This document shows, in pieces, positions 7,841 to 15,332 of a stretch of DNA of 36,795 nt. The DNA is taken from positions 172,124 to 208,918 of the forward strand of contig NZ_BBPP01000011.1 in the NCBI RefSeq assembly GCF_000787835.1, given 5' to 3'. The stretch comes from Streptacidiphilus melanogenes (GTDB taxonomy: Bacteria > Actinomycetota > Actinomycetes > Streptomycetales > Streptomycetaceae). Both the position numbers and the translations under genes were made by a program. The notes below the pieces were generated by a model that did not search any database, was not told where the DNA came from, and saw only the letters and a list, made by a program, of their open reading frames with translations. How positions within the stretch are numbered: position 1 is the stretch's first letter; each line of letters begins with the position of its first letter.

Positions 7841-8731
7841 GTGAATCGACAGCTGCTCAGCGCCGTCACCGCCCTGCTGCTCGCCGGCGCGGGCGCGCTC
7901 GCCACCAGCGCGCCCGCGCAGGCGGCCGCCCGCCCGGCCGCCCATGCGGACACCGCCGCGGTCACCCACACCGTCACCCAGCCGGGCGCCCGCCCGAACG
8001 CCTCGGTCACGTTCGCCGGGACCGTTGCGCTCGACGACTGCAGCGGCTCTCTGATCAGCTTCGCCGGCTCCTCGCCGAGCGACCCCGCGCTGGTCCTCAC
8101 CAACGGCCACTGCCTGGAGACCGGGATGCCCAACCCCGGCCAGGTGATCGTCAACCAGCCCTCCAGCCGCAGCTTCACGCTGCTCAACGCCTCCGGCCGG
8201 GGCGTGGCCAAGCTGCGGGCGAGCAAGGTCGACTACTCGACCATGACCAACACCGACGTGACCATCTATCAGCTGACCAAGAGCTACGCCGCCATCCAGA
8301 GCGCCTACGGCATCAGCCCGCTGGTGGTCTCCTCGACCCACCCCTCCGCCGGGTCCTCGATCGAGGTGGTCTCGGGCTACTGGAAGACCACGTACTCGTG
8401 CTCGGTCGACGGGTTCGTCTACCAGCTCCACGAGGCCAACTGGGTCTGGCTGGACTCCGTCCGCTACACCTCCACCTGCAACACCATCGGCGGCACCTCG
8501 GGCTCGCCCGTGATCGACACCTCCACCGGCCAGGTGGTCGCGGTCAACAACACCGGCAACGAGGACGGCCAGCGCTGCACCCTCGACAACCCCTGCGAGG
8601 TCGACGCGAACGGCAACGTCACGATCCACGAAGGCACCAACTACGCCGAGGAGACCTACTACATCCCCGCCTGCTTCGGCCCGGGCAACACCCTCGACCT
8701 CACCCGCTCCGGCTGCGGCCTCCCCCACTGA
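7841..8731 (+). CDS. Secreted trypsin-like serine protease
   Basis: The 296-residue exported protease has an S1/V8-like fold. A signal peptide of about 30 residues (basic MNRQ, a hydrophobic Leu/Ala core, cleavage near APAQA-AA) is followed by a short propeptide-like region. The catalytic triad is H90 (LTNGHCLE), D139 (NTDVTIY) and S220 (GGTSGSPVID). Several cysteines (for example C-S-G, GHC, YSCSV, TSTCN) suggest disulfides. GTG at 7841 is chosen because GAGAGG lies about 6 nt upstream and the signal sequence begins there. It is probably its own transcription unit. The cleavage specificity cannot be read from sequence. Confidence 0.93.
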   Translation: MNRQLLSAVTALLLAGAGALATSAPAQAAARPAAHADTAAVTHTVTQPGARPNASVTFAGTVALDDCSGSLISFAGSSPSDPALVLTNGHCLETGMPNPGQVIVNQPSSRSFTLLNASGRGVAKLRASKVDYSTMTNTDVTIYQLTKSYAAIQSAYGISPLVVSSTHPSAGSSIEVVSGYWKTTYSCSVDGFVYQLHEANWVWLDSVRYTSTCNTIGGTSGSPVIDTSTGQVVAVNNTGNEDGQRCTLDNPCEVDANGNVTIHEGTNYAEETYYIPACFGPGNTLDLTRSGCGLPH

Positions 8732-8743
8732 CCCTCTTCCGGC

Positions 8744-8797
8744 AGCGGCTCCTTGATCGGGCGCACGGCTAGGCTGGGACGTGATCAAGGAGCCGCT
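8744..8797. terminator. Hairpin terminator after protease gene
   Basis: AGCGGCTCCTTGATC (8744-8758) and its exact complement GATCAAGGAGCCGCT (8783-8797) form a 15-bp stem around a 24-nt loop, 13 nt after the protease stop. There is no U-tract, as is usual in actinobacterial terminators. Confidence 0.7.
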
Positions 8798-8873
8798 CTA
8801 GCCCACGAGGGGTGCGGGGTTTCCCGGGTAACCCTTGCGCCCCGGTCGACGGGCAGGAGAGTGGCCCCGCACC

Positions 8874-8879
8874 TACCGT
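8874..8879 (+). promoter_or_regulatory. -10 hexamer TACCGT of a leaderless promoter
   Basis: TACCGT followed by six bases (CGAAGC) and then ATG 8886. No ribosome binding site is present. Confidence 0.45.
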
Positions 8880-8885
8880 CGAAGC

Positions 8886-9137
8886 ATGAGCGTCCGGATC
8901 ACAGTCATGCCCGCAGCGATCCCGCATCACCTGCGCGACCAGGAGGTCACCCGGCAGATCAACTACAACGACCGGGAGGACGCGGAGTACGTGTTCGAGA
9001 TCCTGGTCAGCGGCGCCCTGGTGGTCTGGAAGGGCAGACCCGGGTCCGATGTGGGCGGCGAGGTGGAGGGCGTCTTCGGCCCGACCGCGTGGGAGAACGT
9101 CCAGGGGATCCCGAAGCGGGACACCCTCGCGCCCTGA
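8886..9137 (+). CDS. Small unknown protein (83 aa)
   Basis: I do not recognise this family. The product is short, soluble and acidic, with MSVRITVMPAAIPHHL at the start and a strand-rich middle (AEYVFEILVSGALVVWKG). It has no signal peptide, Cys motif or membrane segment. The ATG at 8886 is preceded by TACCGT and exactly six bases, the leaderless arrangement seen elsewhere here, which supports it being expressed. It converges with the C45-family gene with only 18 bp between stops. Confidence 0.6.
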   Translation: MSVRITVMPAAIPHHLRDQEVTRQINYNDREDAEYVFEILVSGALVVWKGRPGSDVGGEVEGVFGPTAWENVQGIPKRDTLAP

Positions 9138-9155
9138 CCACTCTCGCGAACCCGC

Positions 9156-10250
9156 TCAGACCACCGTCCAGTCGGCGGCAGCCGCGGTGCAGGGGCCGCC
9201 GGCGTGGACGGAGAGGCGGGAGGCGACGACGTCGAGGGAGACCGTCGCGAGGGTTTCCCAGCGCCTGCCGAGTGCCGCGCCCGGGTCCGCGTGGCAGCAC
9301 AGGGCGGCGCCGTCGCCGAGGTGGAAGTCGAGGGTGTCGCGCAGCGCGGACGCGTCCGGGGACGGGCGCGCAGCGGTGCGGGCGTGGAGGGCCGCGAGGC
9401 GGTGGCGGGTGTCGGGGTCCTCGGTGGCGAGCGCCTCGCCGCGGGCGAGGCCGGGGTCGACGAAGTGGTTGGTGCGCAGCAGGTAGCCGTCGGCGCCCGG
9501 GCGGAGCACGGCCGGTCCTGCGGGGCTGAGCTCCACCGTCGCGGCTTGCGCGCGGCCCGCCTCGAAGGCGGTGAACGTGAGCGAGCTGGACGCGGCGACC
9601 CGCGTCCCCGTCGCCAGTCGTATCGCCTCCTCGACGGTCCCGCAGGTGTCCAGCACGTGCCGGGCCAGGACGTGCACGGGGAGCCGGGGGAACCGGTCGT
9701 CGGGCGTCGACGTGTCAGAGGCGTGGCCGAGGATGTTGAAGTGCAGGCCGAGTCCGGCGCCGTTGACACCGATCTTGCCGACGATGCCGTACTCGGTGAC
9801 GGTCCGGATCTCCCGGCCGTCCGGGTGCCGAACGTGCCAGACGAACCAGCCGTCGCGCATGTCGTCGTGCCAGTCCCAGGTCTGTGTGGTCACCGGAGGG
9901 CGGCCGTCGGCGGGGGCGTGGACGACGGTCGAGCACTCGGGGTGCCGGTGGCCGGAGCGGCCGAGGATCTCGGTGCGGGCGTTGAGCGCGGCGATCCGGT
10001 GGAGGGGAAGCCGCGCGCCGCGCGCGATGCCGTCGATCTCCTCGGCGACTTCGGGCGCGGCCTCGGCGATGTGCCCGAAGGCGGCGAGGCCCGCCTCGCG
10101 CACGTCACCCGGGCCTGCGCCGACGGCGCGGAAGAGCGTGTCGTAGAAGTCGGCGTTCCGCCGGATGCGCTCCGGATGGGCACGGCCGAGAAGCAGCCCG
10201 CGTTCGCCTGGGGCGGCGGCGCTGGAACGGAAGACCGTGGGCGTGGGCAT
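9156..10250 (-). CDS. C45-family autoproteolytic acyltransferase/hydrolase
   Basis: The 364-residue protein resembles the acyl-CoA:6-aminopenicillanate acyltransferase group (peptidase family C45, Ntn-hydrolase fold). Such proenzymes cut themselves before a Cys that becomes the catalytic N-terminus. C106 in HPECSTVV is the likely cleavage and nucleophile residue. QTWDWHDDM and TVTEYGIVGKIGVNGAGLGLHFN match the conserved core. GAGGAG lies 11-16 nt upstream of the ATG at 10250. The gene lies 92 bp downstream of an NCS1 permease on the same strand, so the two may be co-transcribed, with the permease bringing in an amide-containing substrate. That link is inference. Confidence 0.85.
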   Translation of the reverse strand: MPTPTVFRSSAAAPGERGLLLGRAHPERIRRNADFYDTLFRAVGAGPGDVREAGLAAFGHIAEAAPEVAEEIDGIARGARLPLHRIAALNARTEILGRSGHRHPECSTVVHAPADGRPPVTTQTWDWHDDMRDGWFVWHVRHPDGREIRTVTEYGIVGKIGVNGAGLGLHFNILGHASDTSTPDDRFPRLPVHVLARHVLDTCGTVEEAIRLATGTRVAASSSLTFTAFEAGRAQAATVELSPAGPAVLRPGADGYLLRTNHFVDPGLARGEALATEDPDTRHRLAALHARTAARPSPDASALRDTLDFHLGDGAALCCHADPGAALGRRWETLATVSLDVVASRLSVHAGGPCTAAAADWTVV

Positions 10251-10304
10251 GGCGGTACTGCTCCTCGGCAGGGCGACGGAAGGATGACGAAAAAGAAGGC
10301 TGGA

Positions 10305-10342
10305 CGAAAGGGCGGAGCGAAGGGCGGAGGCGGAAGGGCCGG
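10305..10342. repeat. Three tandem 12-13 bp purine-rich units
   Basis: The units CGAAAGGGCGGAG, CGAAGGGCGGAGG and CGGAAGGGCCGG follow one another directly after the stop of the permease gene, between it and the C45-family gene. They may be slippage-derived. Confidence 0.5.
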
Positions 10343-11824
10343 TCAGACGGTCTGACGCTCGGCGGCCACGGGCGACGGCGCAGCGGCCGCGCGGCCTCCG
10401 CGCACCGTCAGCAGCAGGTAGATGGCCGCCGAGAGGCCCATGCCGACCGGCAGGGACAGGTCGGTGCCGTCCAGCGCCCGGGCGATCGGACCGGAGAAGC
10501 TCTCCGTGTCGACGCAGAGCGCCGCGGCGACGGCGCCGACGACGAGGGCGGTGGCGCCGGCCCAGTTGACGCCGCCTGAGTACCAGAACGCGCCGCCGCG
10601 GCTCTCATCGCTCAGCTGGTGGCCGTCGTAGCGGTTGCGCCGCCACAGCACGTCGACGGCGTAGATCGCCATGGTCGGGCCCATCAGGGCGACCATCAGC
10701 TGCAGGACGCTGTTGACGGTGGTCAGGAAGTCGGAGACCAGCAGCGCGTACAGGGTGAGCGCGACACCGAGGGTGCCGTCGAGGGCGACGCTGCGGGAGC
10801 GGCGGATCCTGAGGCCGACGGCCTGCAGGGCGAGGCCTGAGCTGTAGGCCGTCATGGCGTTGTTGGCGACCGCGGAGAGGACGACGGCGAGCAGGAAGGC
10901 GGGCTTGAACCAGCCTGGGATGATCGACTCCAGCGCGCTCTGCGGGTCGGTCATGTCCAGCGCGGTCCCGGCCAGCACGCCGAGCGCGGTGAAGAGCACG
11001 CTCGGCAGGTACGCGCCGAGGAAGGTCCACCCGGCGATGGCGGTGGGCCTGGTGTCGCGCGGCAGGTAGCGGGCGAAGTCCGCGCTGTTGTTGTACGACA
11101 GCGGCGCGGACGCGACCAGGGCGAGGCCGCCGGCCAGCGCGGCGAGGAGCGCGCCGCCGTGCAGGCCCTGCTGCGGGTGGTAGTGCCAGTCGGCGCGCTG
11201 CAGCACGTACCCGGCGAGGACGAGAAAGACGACGGTCAGCACGATGGTGAACGGCAGGTACAGCCGGACGATCATGGCGTGCCCGTAGACGCTGATCGCG
11301 AGGGTCGCGGCGGCGACCGCGACGATGATGACGATCTTGACCAGGGTGCTCGGACGCAGCCCCGCCTCGTCGACGAGGGCGAACGCGGCGAGGCAGCCCG
11401 CCGCCCAGTTCAGCGCGAGGTAGCAGACGGAGGCGAACCATCCGGTGACGGCGATGTTCGCGCGGTTGCCCCGGACGCCGAACATCGCCCGCATGATCAC
11501 CTCGCTGGGCGTCCCGGAGGCCGCTCCGCTGACGGCGACGAGGCCGACCAGGGCCCAGAAGAGGTTGCCGACGACCACGACGCCGAGGGCCTGCCAGAGG
11601 CTGAGGCCCATCAGGATCAGCGTCCCGCCGACGACCAGGCTGAGGTAGCTGACGTTGGGCGCGGCCCAGACGCCGAAGAGCTCCCGAGGGCTGCCATGGC
11701 GCTCGCCGTCGGGAATGACGTCGATGCCGTGCGCCTCCACCCCGCCAGTATGCGGGGTCGCGTCGGCCTTCCGGTTCTGCGGGCGAGGGGGCTCGGCGTC
11801 GCGAGCGGGCGGGGTGGCAGCCAT
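10343..11824 (-). CDS. NCS1-family nucleobase/cation symporter
   Basis: The 493-residue integral membrane protein has about 12 predicted helices and resembles purine-cytosine permeases (NCS1 family). The hydrophilic N-terminal ~45 residues lead into IDVIPDGERHGSPRELFGVWAAPNVSYLSLVVGG, the typical entry to TM1. SGAASGTPSEVIMRAMFGVRGN and PLSYNNSADFARYLPRD are conserved NCS1 segments. Substrates are usually cytosine, purines, allantoin or hydantoins, and this one cannot be assigned. The ATG at 11824 has GGAG upstream. It is divergently arranged with a PadR regulator whose operator-like repeats overlap the putative promoter, so PadR may control it. Confidence 0.9.
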   Translation of the reverse strand: MAATPPARDAEPPRPQNRKADATPHTGGVEAHGIDVIPDGERHGSPRELFGVWAAPNVSYLSLVVGGTLILMGLSLWQALGVVVVGNLFWALVGLVAVSGAASGTPSEVIMRAMFGVRGNRANIAVTGWFASVCYLALNWAAGCLAAFALVDEAGLRPSTLVKIVIIVAVAAATLAISVYGHAMIVRLYLPFTIVLTVVFLVLAGYVLQRADWHYHPQQGLHGGALLAALAGGLALVASAPLSYNNSADFARYLPRDTRPTAIAGWTFLGAYLPSVLFTALGVLAGTALDMTDPQSALESIIPGWFKPAFLLAVVLSAVANNAMTAYSSGLALQAVGLRIRRSRSVALDGTLGVALTLYALLVSDFLTTVNSVLQLMVALMGPTMAIYAVDVLWRRNRYDGHQLSDESRGGAFWYSGGVNWAGATALVVGAVAAALCVDTESFSGPIARALDGTDLSLPVGMGLSAAIYLLLTVRGGRAAAAPSPVAAERQTV

Positions 11825-11866
11825 GGGGGAGGTCTCCGAACCGACGAGCCCTGTGGGGGCGGGTGG

Positions 11867-11909
11867 CTATTGGTCGCACATCCAATAGCGCCGGAAGGTC
11901 TCTCGTCAA
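11867..11909 (-). promoter_or_regulatory. Putative NCS1 promoter with palindrome
   Basis: On the minus strand TTGACG (11904-11909) and TATTGG (11882-11887) are 16 bp apart, a plausible -35/-10 pair for the permease gene. The -10 overlaps a perfect inverted repeat, CTATTGG (11867-11873) with CCAATAG (11882-11888) around 8 bases, a possible regulator site. Confidence 0.45.
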
Positions 11910-11934
11910 GGGGTCGGCGCGGTGGCCGGTGGCG

Positions 11935-11952
11935 TATAGTCGGAACCGACTA
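11935..11952 (+). promoter_or_regulatory. padR -10 TATAGT overlapping palindromic operator
   Basis: TATAGT (11935-11940) is a good -10 for the padR transcript. It overlaps TAGTCGG-AA-CCGACTA (11937-11952), a perfect 7-bp inverted repeat. This placement suggests autorepression by the PadR protein encoded just downstream. Confidence 0.55.
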
Positions 11953-11971
11953 ATAGGAGCCGGTGATTGAT

Positions 11972-12607
11972 ATGGCGAGGCGAAAGATCTCCAACACGCT
12001 GGCCCTGGCTGTGCTGGGCCTGCTGCGAGAACAGCCGATGCACCCGTACGAGATGGCGTCCACCCTGCGGGAACGCCACAAGGACGGCAGCTTCAAGATC
12101 AACTCTGGGTCGCTGTACGACACGGTCGAGGCGCTGGTGCGGCACGGCTGGATCGAACCGGTGGAGACCGCCCGCGAGGGCAGGCGTCCGGAGCGGACCG
12201 TGTACGCGACGACCGAGCTGGGCCAGAGCGAGTTCGTCGACTGGATCGACGAACTGCTGCGCACGCCCGTCGCGGAATACCCGAAGTTCATGGCTGCGGT
12301 GTCCTACCTCGGCGCACTGGGGCCGGACCGAGCCGCCGAGGCACTCGCCGAACGGGCGGGACATCTGGTCGAGCGGATCGAGGAGACCGGCGCGGTGCTG
12401 GCCGACACCGTCGGCTCCGGCAAGGTCCCCCGGCTGTTCATGATCGAGGTCGAGTGCGCCCTGCACGCCTGGGAGGCCGAGCTGGCCTGGACGCGGCGGA
12501 CCATCGACGAGATCCGCGACGGCAGCCTGTTCTGGCCCACGTTCGAGCGCACCGCCGAGGGGTGGACCTGGTCCGCCCCCGCAGACCGGAAGGGAACCGC
12601 CGGATGA
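11972..12607 (+). CDS. PadR-family transcriptional regulator
   Basis: The 211-residue protein has an N-terminal PadR winged helix (ARRKISNTLALAVLGLLREQPMHPYEM..., INSGSLYDTVEALVRHGWIEPVE, then RPERTVYATTELGQ) and a C-terminal helical dimerisation domain (YLGALGPDRAAEALAERAGHL to about residue 180). PadR proteins repress genes for detoxification or efflux and are released by small aromatic or drug ligands. The start is either ATG 11972 (AGGAG 12 nt away) or GTG 11963 (3 nt away). The stop overlaps the monooxygenase start in ATGA, giving translational coupling, so the flavoenzyme is the obvious target. A palindrome overlaps the promoter. Confidence 0.92.
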   Translation: MARRKISNTLALAVLGLLREQPMHPYEMASTLRERHKDGSFKINSGSLYDTVEALVRHGWIEPVETAREGRRPERTVYATTELGQSEFVDWIDELLRTPVAEYPKFMAAVSYLGALGPDRAAEALAERAGHLVERIEETGAVLADTVGSGKVPRLFMIEVECALHAWEAELAWTRRTIDEIRDGSLFWPTFERTAEGWTWSAPADRKGTAG

Positions 12608-14190
12608 CCGAGGTGCTGATCGTGGGAGCCGGCCCGGCCGGCCTGTTACTCGCCGGAGAACTGCGACTCGCGGGCGTCGACACGGTCGTCGTCGAACGCC
12701 ACTCGCGGCGACCGGACTTCTGTCGCGGATTCAACCTCAACGCCCGCGCCCTCGATCTGCTGGCGCGGCGCGGCCTCGCCGAAAGGCTGGTCGCCGAGGG
12801 CCGGCAGGTCCCCCACGTCGCGTTCTCCGGCCTGCCGGTGACGCTCAACCTCGCGGGCGCGCACACGGACCATCCGTACACGCTGGGCATCCCGCAGACC
12901 CGGGTCGAGGAGGTCCTGGAGGAGCACGCTCGCGAGCTGGGGGCCGACATCCGGCGGGGACACGAACTGCGGTCCCTGGAACAGGATTCCGCGTCCGTCA
13001 CCGCCGCGGTCACCGTCGGCGGCGGCGCTGGGGACGACGCAGGGAACGGCCCCGCCGAGTACCGGATCCAGGCCGCGTACGTGGTCGGCTGCGACGGCGG
13101 CCGCAGCACTGTCCGCAAGCAGGCCGGCATCGACTTCCCCGGCACCGAGGCGACGCGCTTCTCCCTGCTGGGCGACGTCGAGCTCGCCGACCCGCAGGCG
13201 CTGCCGTTCGGCGTGACCACCGGCCCCGGCGGTGCCGTGTTCGTCATCCCGCGCCCCGGCTACGTCAGGATCATCACCGCCGACCGGCGGCCACCCGCGG
13301 ACCGGACGACGCCGGTCACCCTGGACCTGCTGCAAGCGGCCGTGGCCGACGCCGTCGGCCGACGCGTCGAACTGCGCGCCGCGCGCTGGCTGACCCGGTT
13401 CGGCAACGCCGCCCGGCAGGCGGCCGAGTACGTCCGCGGCAGGATCGTGCTGGCCGGGGACGCCGCGCACATCCACCCGCCGGCCGGGGCGATCGGCGTC
13501 AACATCGCCCTGGACGACGCGTTCAACCTCGGCTGGAAACTCGCCGCCACCGTGCGCGGAACCGCACCGGCCCACCTGCTCGACAGCTACCACGACGAAC
13601 GGCACCCCGCGGGCGCGCGCGTGCTGGCCAACACCCGGGCCCAGGTGTTGCTCGGCGACGTCGAGAACCGGCTGGGGCCGCTCACCGACCTGCTCACCCG
13701 CGTCGCGTCGCACCCGGCGGGCAACCGCGCGTTCGCCGAGACCGTCACCGGGCTGGACACGCGGTACGAGACGCCCCCTGCCGGGACGCACCCCGGCGCC
13801 GACCACGCCTGGCTGGGCCGCCTGGTCCCGGACCTCGCGCTCGTCACGGGCAGCGGGCGAAGGTGCCTGACCGAGTTCTCGACCCGGGGACGCGGCCTGC
13901 TGCTCGACCTGACCGGAGCCAAAGCCGAAACCAAAGCCGAAGCCGGATCAGGAGCCGGATCAGGAGCCGCGGAAGGCGCCCTCCGCGACTCGGCCGCGGG
14001 GTGGGCGGACCGGGTGGACGTCGTCAGCGCGGACTGCCCCGACCATCCCGGACTCCGCGCCGTCCTGCTGCGGCCGGACGGGCACGCCGCCTGGCTGCGC
14101 ACCGCCGATCACGACCACGACGACGGGCTCCACCAGGCACTGGAGCACTGGTTCGGCCCGGCCGGGAAGCCAGGTCAGGACGCCAGGTAG
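12604..14190 (+). CDS. FAD-dependent aromatic monooxygenase
   Basis: The 528-residue class A flavin hydroxylase is related to PgaE/RdmE and rifampicin monooxygenase types. It has GAGPAGLLLAGELRLAG (Rossmann GxGxxG) at residues 8-24, a DG motif in YVVGCDGGRSTVRK, and a GD motif in VLAGDAAHIHPPAGAIGVNIALDDAFNLGWKL. A thioredoxin-like C-terminal domain (RVDVVSADCPDHPGLRAVLLRPDGHAAW) follows. A short low-complexity linker (AKAETKAEAGSGAGSGA, from repeats at 13917-13968) joins the two parts. The start ATG overlaps the padR stop. Substrates of the family are polycyclic phenols or antibiotics. The PadR control suggests inactivation of, or response to, such a compound. Confidence 0.92.
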   Translation: MTEVLIVGAGPAGLLLAGELRLAGVDTVVVERHSRRPDFCRGFNLNARALDLLARRGLAERLVAEGRQVPHVAFSGLPVTLNLAGAHTDHPYTLGIPQTRVEEVLEEHARELGADIRRGHELRSLEQDSASVTAAVTVGGGAGDDAGNGPAEYRIQAAYVVGCDGGRSTVRKQAGIDFPGTEATRFSLLGDVELADPQALPFGVTTGPGGAVFVIPRPGYVRIITADRRPPADRTTPVTLDLLQAAVADAVGRRVELRAARWLTRFGNAARQAAEYVRGRIVLAGDAAHIHPPAGAIGVNIALDDAFNLGWKLAATVRGTAPAHLLDSYHDERHPAGARVLANTRAQVLLGDVENRLGPLTDLLTRVASHPAGNRAFAETVTGLDTRYETPPAGTHPGADHAWLGRLVPDLALVTGSGRRCLTEFSTRGRGLLLDLTGAKAETKAEAGSGAGSGAAEGALRDSAAGWADRVDVVSADCPDHPGLRAVLLRPDGHAAWLRTADHDHDDGLHQALEHWFGPAGKPGQDAR

Positions 14191-14505
14191 TCGTGCACGA
14201 CGCGGGCCCCACCAGGGAAGGCGGCTCGCGGAGCGGGCCACGACCTTGCCGAAGTGGAGGGAGCCGGTGATGCGGACGTGCAGCAGCGGCGAGGAGCCGT
14301 CGGCGGGCCAGGCGACCGCGCCGTGCCGCAGCCGTGTCCTGCCGTAGCGCGGCGTCAGACCGTCGGCGTCGACGACGACGCCGGGGCGCGTCAGCAGGCG
14401 CAGCGCACCGCCGCGCATGTCGAGTGAGAGCTCGAGAGTCGGGCGGGCGACAAGGGCCTCGGTGAAGTCCAGGATGACGGAGCACCAGGAGGGCTCCAGG
14501 CGCAT
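13960..14505 (-). CDS. DUF1707-type C-terminal domain protein, probably degraded
   Basis: The frame from the only available start (ATG 14505) encodes 181 residues. The first ~105 (PSWCSVILDFTEAL, LELSLDMRGG, LLTRPGVVVDADGL, ITGSLHFGKVVARS) resemble the C-terminal region of streptomycete DUF1707 proteins as I remember them. Matching residues continue upstream of the ATG (GSLRRTGPWRVPAV, about 14507-14550), but no start exists before the TGA near 14600, so the N-terminal part is missing. After ~14240 the frame runs 230 bp antisense to the monooxygenase C-terminus. A +1 shift near 14235 would give a stop at 14175 and almost no overlap. It is likely a pseudogene or carries a frameshift. Confidence 0.5.
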   Translation of the reverse strand: MRLEPSWCSVILDFTEALVARPTLELSLDMRGGALRLLTRPGVVVDADGLTPRYGRTRLRHGAVAWPADGSSPLLHVRITGSLHFGKVVARSASRLPWWGPRRARLPGVLTWLPGRAEPVLQCLVEPVVVVVIGGAQPGGVPVRPQQDGAESGMVGAVRADDVHPVRPPRGRVAEGAFRGS

Positions 14506-14563
14506 GACCGCAGGGACCCGCCACGGGCCGGTACGGCGCAGCGATCCCCCGTGCTGGGTGACG

Positions 14564-14767
14564 TCAGCGGTAGACGGGGACGGTGGTACGAGGGCCCATC
14601 ACATGGGGCGGCCGGCCGGCGAAGTGCACGATCCGGCCCCCGTCGCAGCGGTAGCGCAGATCCGTGATCCGCCAGGGCCGGCCGTCCAGCTCGACCCAGT
14701 CCCCGAGCCGCAGGCTCAGGGCGGTACAGGGGACGGGGAGACCTTCGGGGCGATGCGAGGCAGCCAT
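14564..14767 (-). CDS. Small unknown protein (67 aa)
   Basis: The product is about 67 residues. Its core LRLGDWVELDGRPWRITDLRYRCDGG with VHFAGRPPHVM looks like a small beta-barrel, a type of short actinobacterial protein that I recognise only as hypothetical. ATG 14767 is chosen because the conserved part begins soon after it, and an upstream ATG at 14830 would add a non-conserved leader. It is followed on the same strand by the DUF1707-like fragment 58 bp away. Function is not assigned. Confidence 0.55.
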   Translation of the reverse strand: MAASHRPEGLPVPCTALSLRLGDWVELDGRPWRITDLRYRCDGGRIVHFAGRPPHVMGPRTTVPVYR

Positions 14768-14847
14768 GCCTTCTACATCGGACGGAAGGCACCCGGCCGA
14801 GAGGGGGAACGGGGGTGATCCGGCCAGCACTCCCCGGAGCTCGCGCT

Positions 14848-14888
14848 ACTCCGTCCGAGCGAAACGGAGTGATCTCTTCCGACTTTTT
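14848..14888 (+). promoter_or_regulatory. Leader hairpin and T5 tract before mscL
   Basis: ACTCCGT (14848-14854) pairs with ACGGAGT (14864-14870) around a 9-nt loop. A TTTTT run follows at 14884-14888, just before the GGAAGGAG ribosome binding site. It may be an attenuator-like leader element. No known riboswitch consensus was recognised. Confidence 0.4.
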
Positions 14889-14903
14889 GGGAAGGAGCCG
14901 GGC

Positions 14904-15332
14904 ATGCTGCGAGGATTCAAGAACTTCCTGATGCGGGGCGACGTGATCGTGGTCGCCATCGGCCTGATCGTGGCCCTGGCGTTCAGCACGCTCATCAAGG
15001 CGTTCACCGACTTCGTGATCAACCCGATCATCACCCGGATCCAGGGCAAGAACTCGATCGGGCTGGGCTGGCAGCTCGGCAAGCCCGGCAATGTGGCGAC
15101 CTACGTGAACATGGGCGCCTTCATCTCCGCCATCGTGTACTTCGTGGTCTTCATGGCGGTCGTCTACTTCATGATCGTCGTGCCCTACAAGCACGTCCAG
15201 TCCCGCCGCGGCGTCACCGTCTTCGGCGATCCGACCCCGGCCAAGACCTGCCCTGACTGCCTGTCGGAGGACATCCCGGCCGCCGCCTCCAAGTGCCGCT
15301 ACTGCGGCTCGGAGCAGCCGCCCGTGGTCTGA
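14904..15332 (+). CDS. mscL: Large-conductance mechanosensitive channel MscL with zinc-ribbon tail
   Basis: The 142-residue MscL homologue makes the pentameric channel that opens under hypo-osmotic shock. The amphipathic N-terminus MLRGFKNFLMRGDV leads into TM1 (IVVAIGLIVALAFSTLIKAFTDFVINPI), then a periplasmic loop (GKNSIGLGWQLGKPGN) and TM2 (YVNMGAFISAIVYFVVFMAVVYFMIVV). The cytoplasmic C-terminus differs from the standard bundle. It carries CPDC (residue ~115) and CRYC (~132), a four-cysteine zinc-ribbon-like tail. GGAAGGAG lies 7-14 nt upstream of the ATG at 14904. The last 34 bp overlap the end of the convergent MFS gene. Confidence 0.95.
   Translation: MLRGFKNFLMRGDVIVVAIGLIVALAFSTLIKAFTDFVINPIITRIQGKNSIGLGWQLGKPGNVATYVNMGAFISAIVYFVVFMAVVYFMIVVPYKHVQSRRGVTVFGDPTPAKTCPDCLSEDIPAAASKCRYCGSEQPPVV

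Noticed and set aside
6188-8788. Long minus-strand ORF (866 codons)
   Set aside because: Antisense shadow of rsr and the protease. The translation is Arg/Gly/Val-rich without domain, and the plus strand encodes two clear families.
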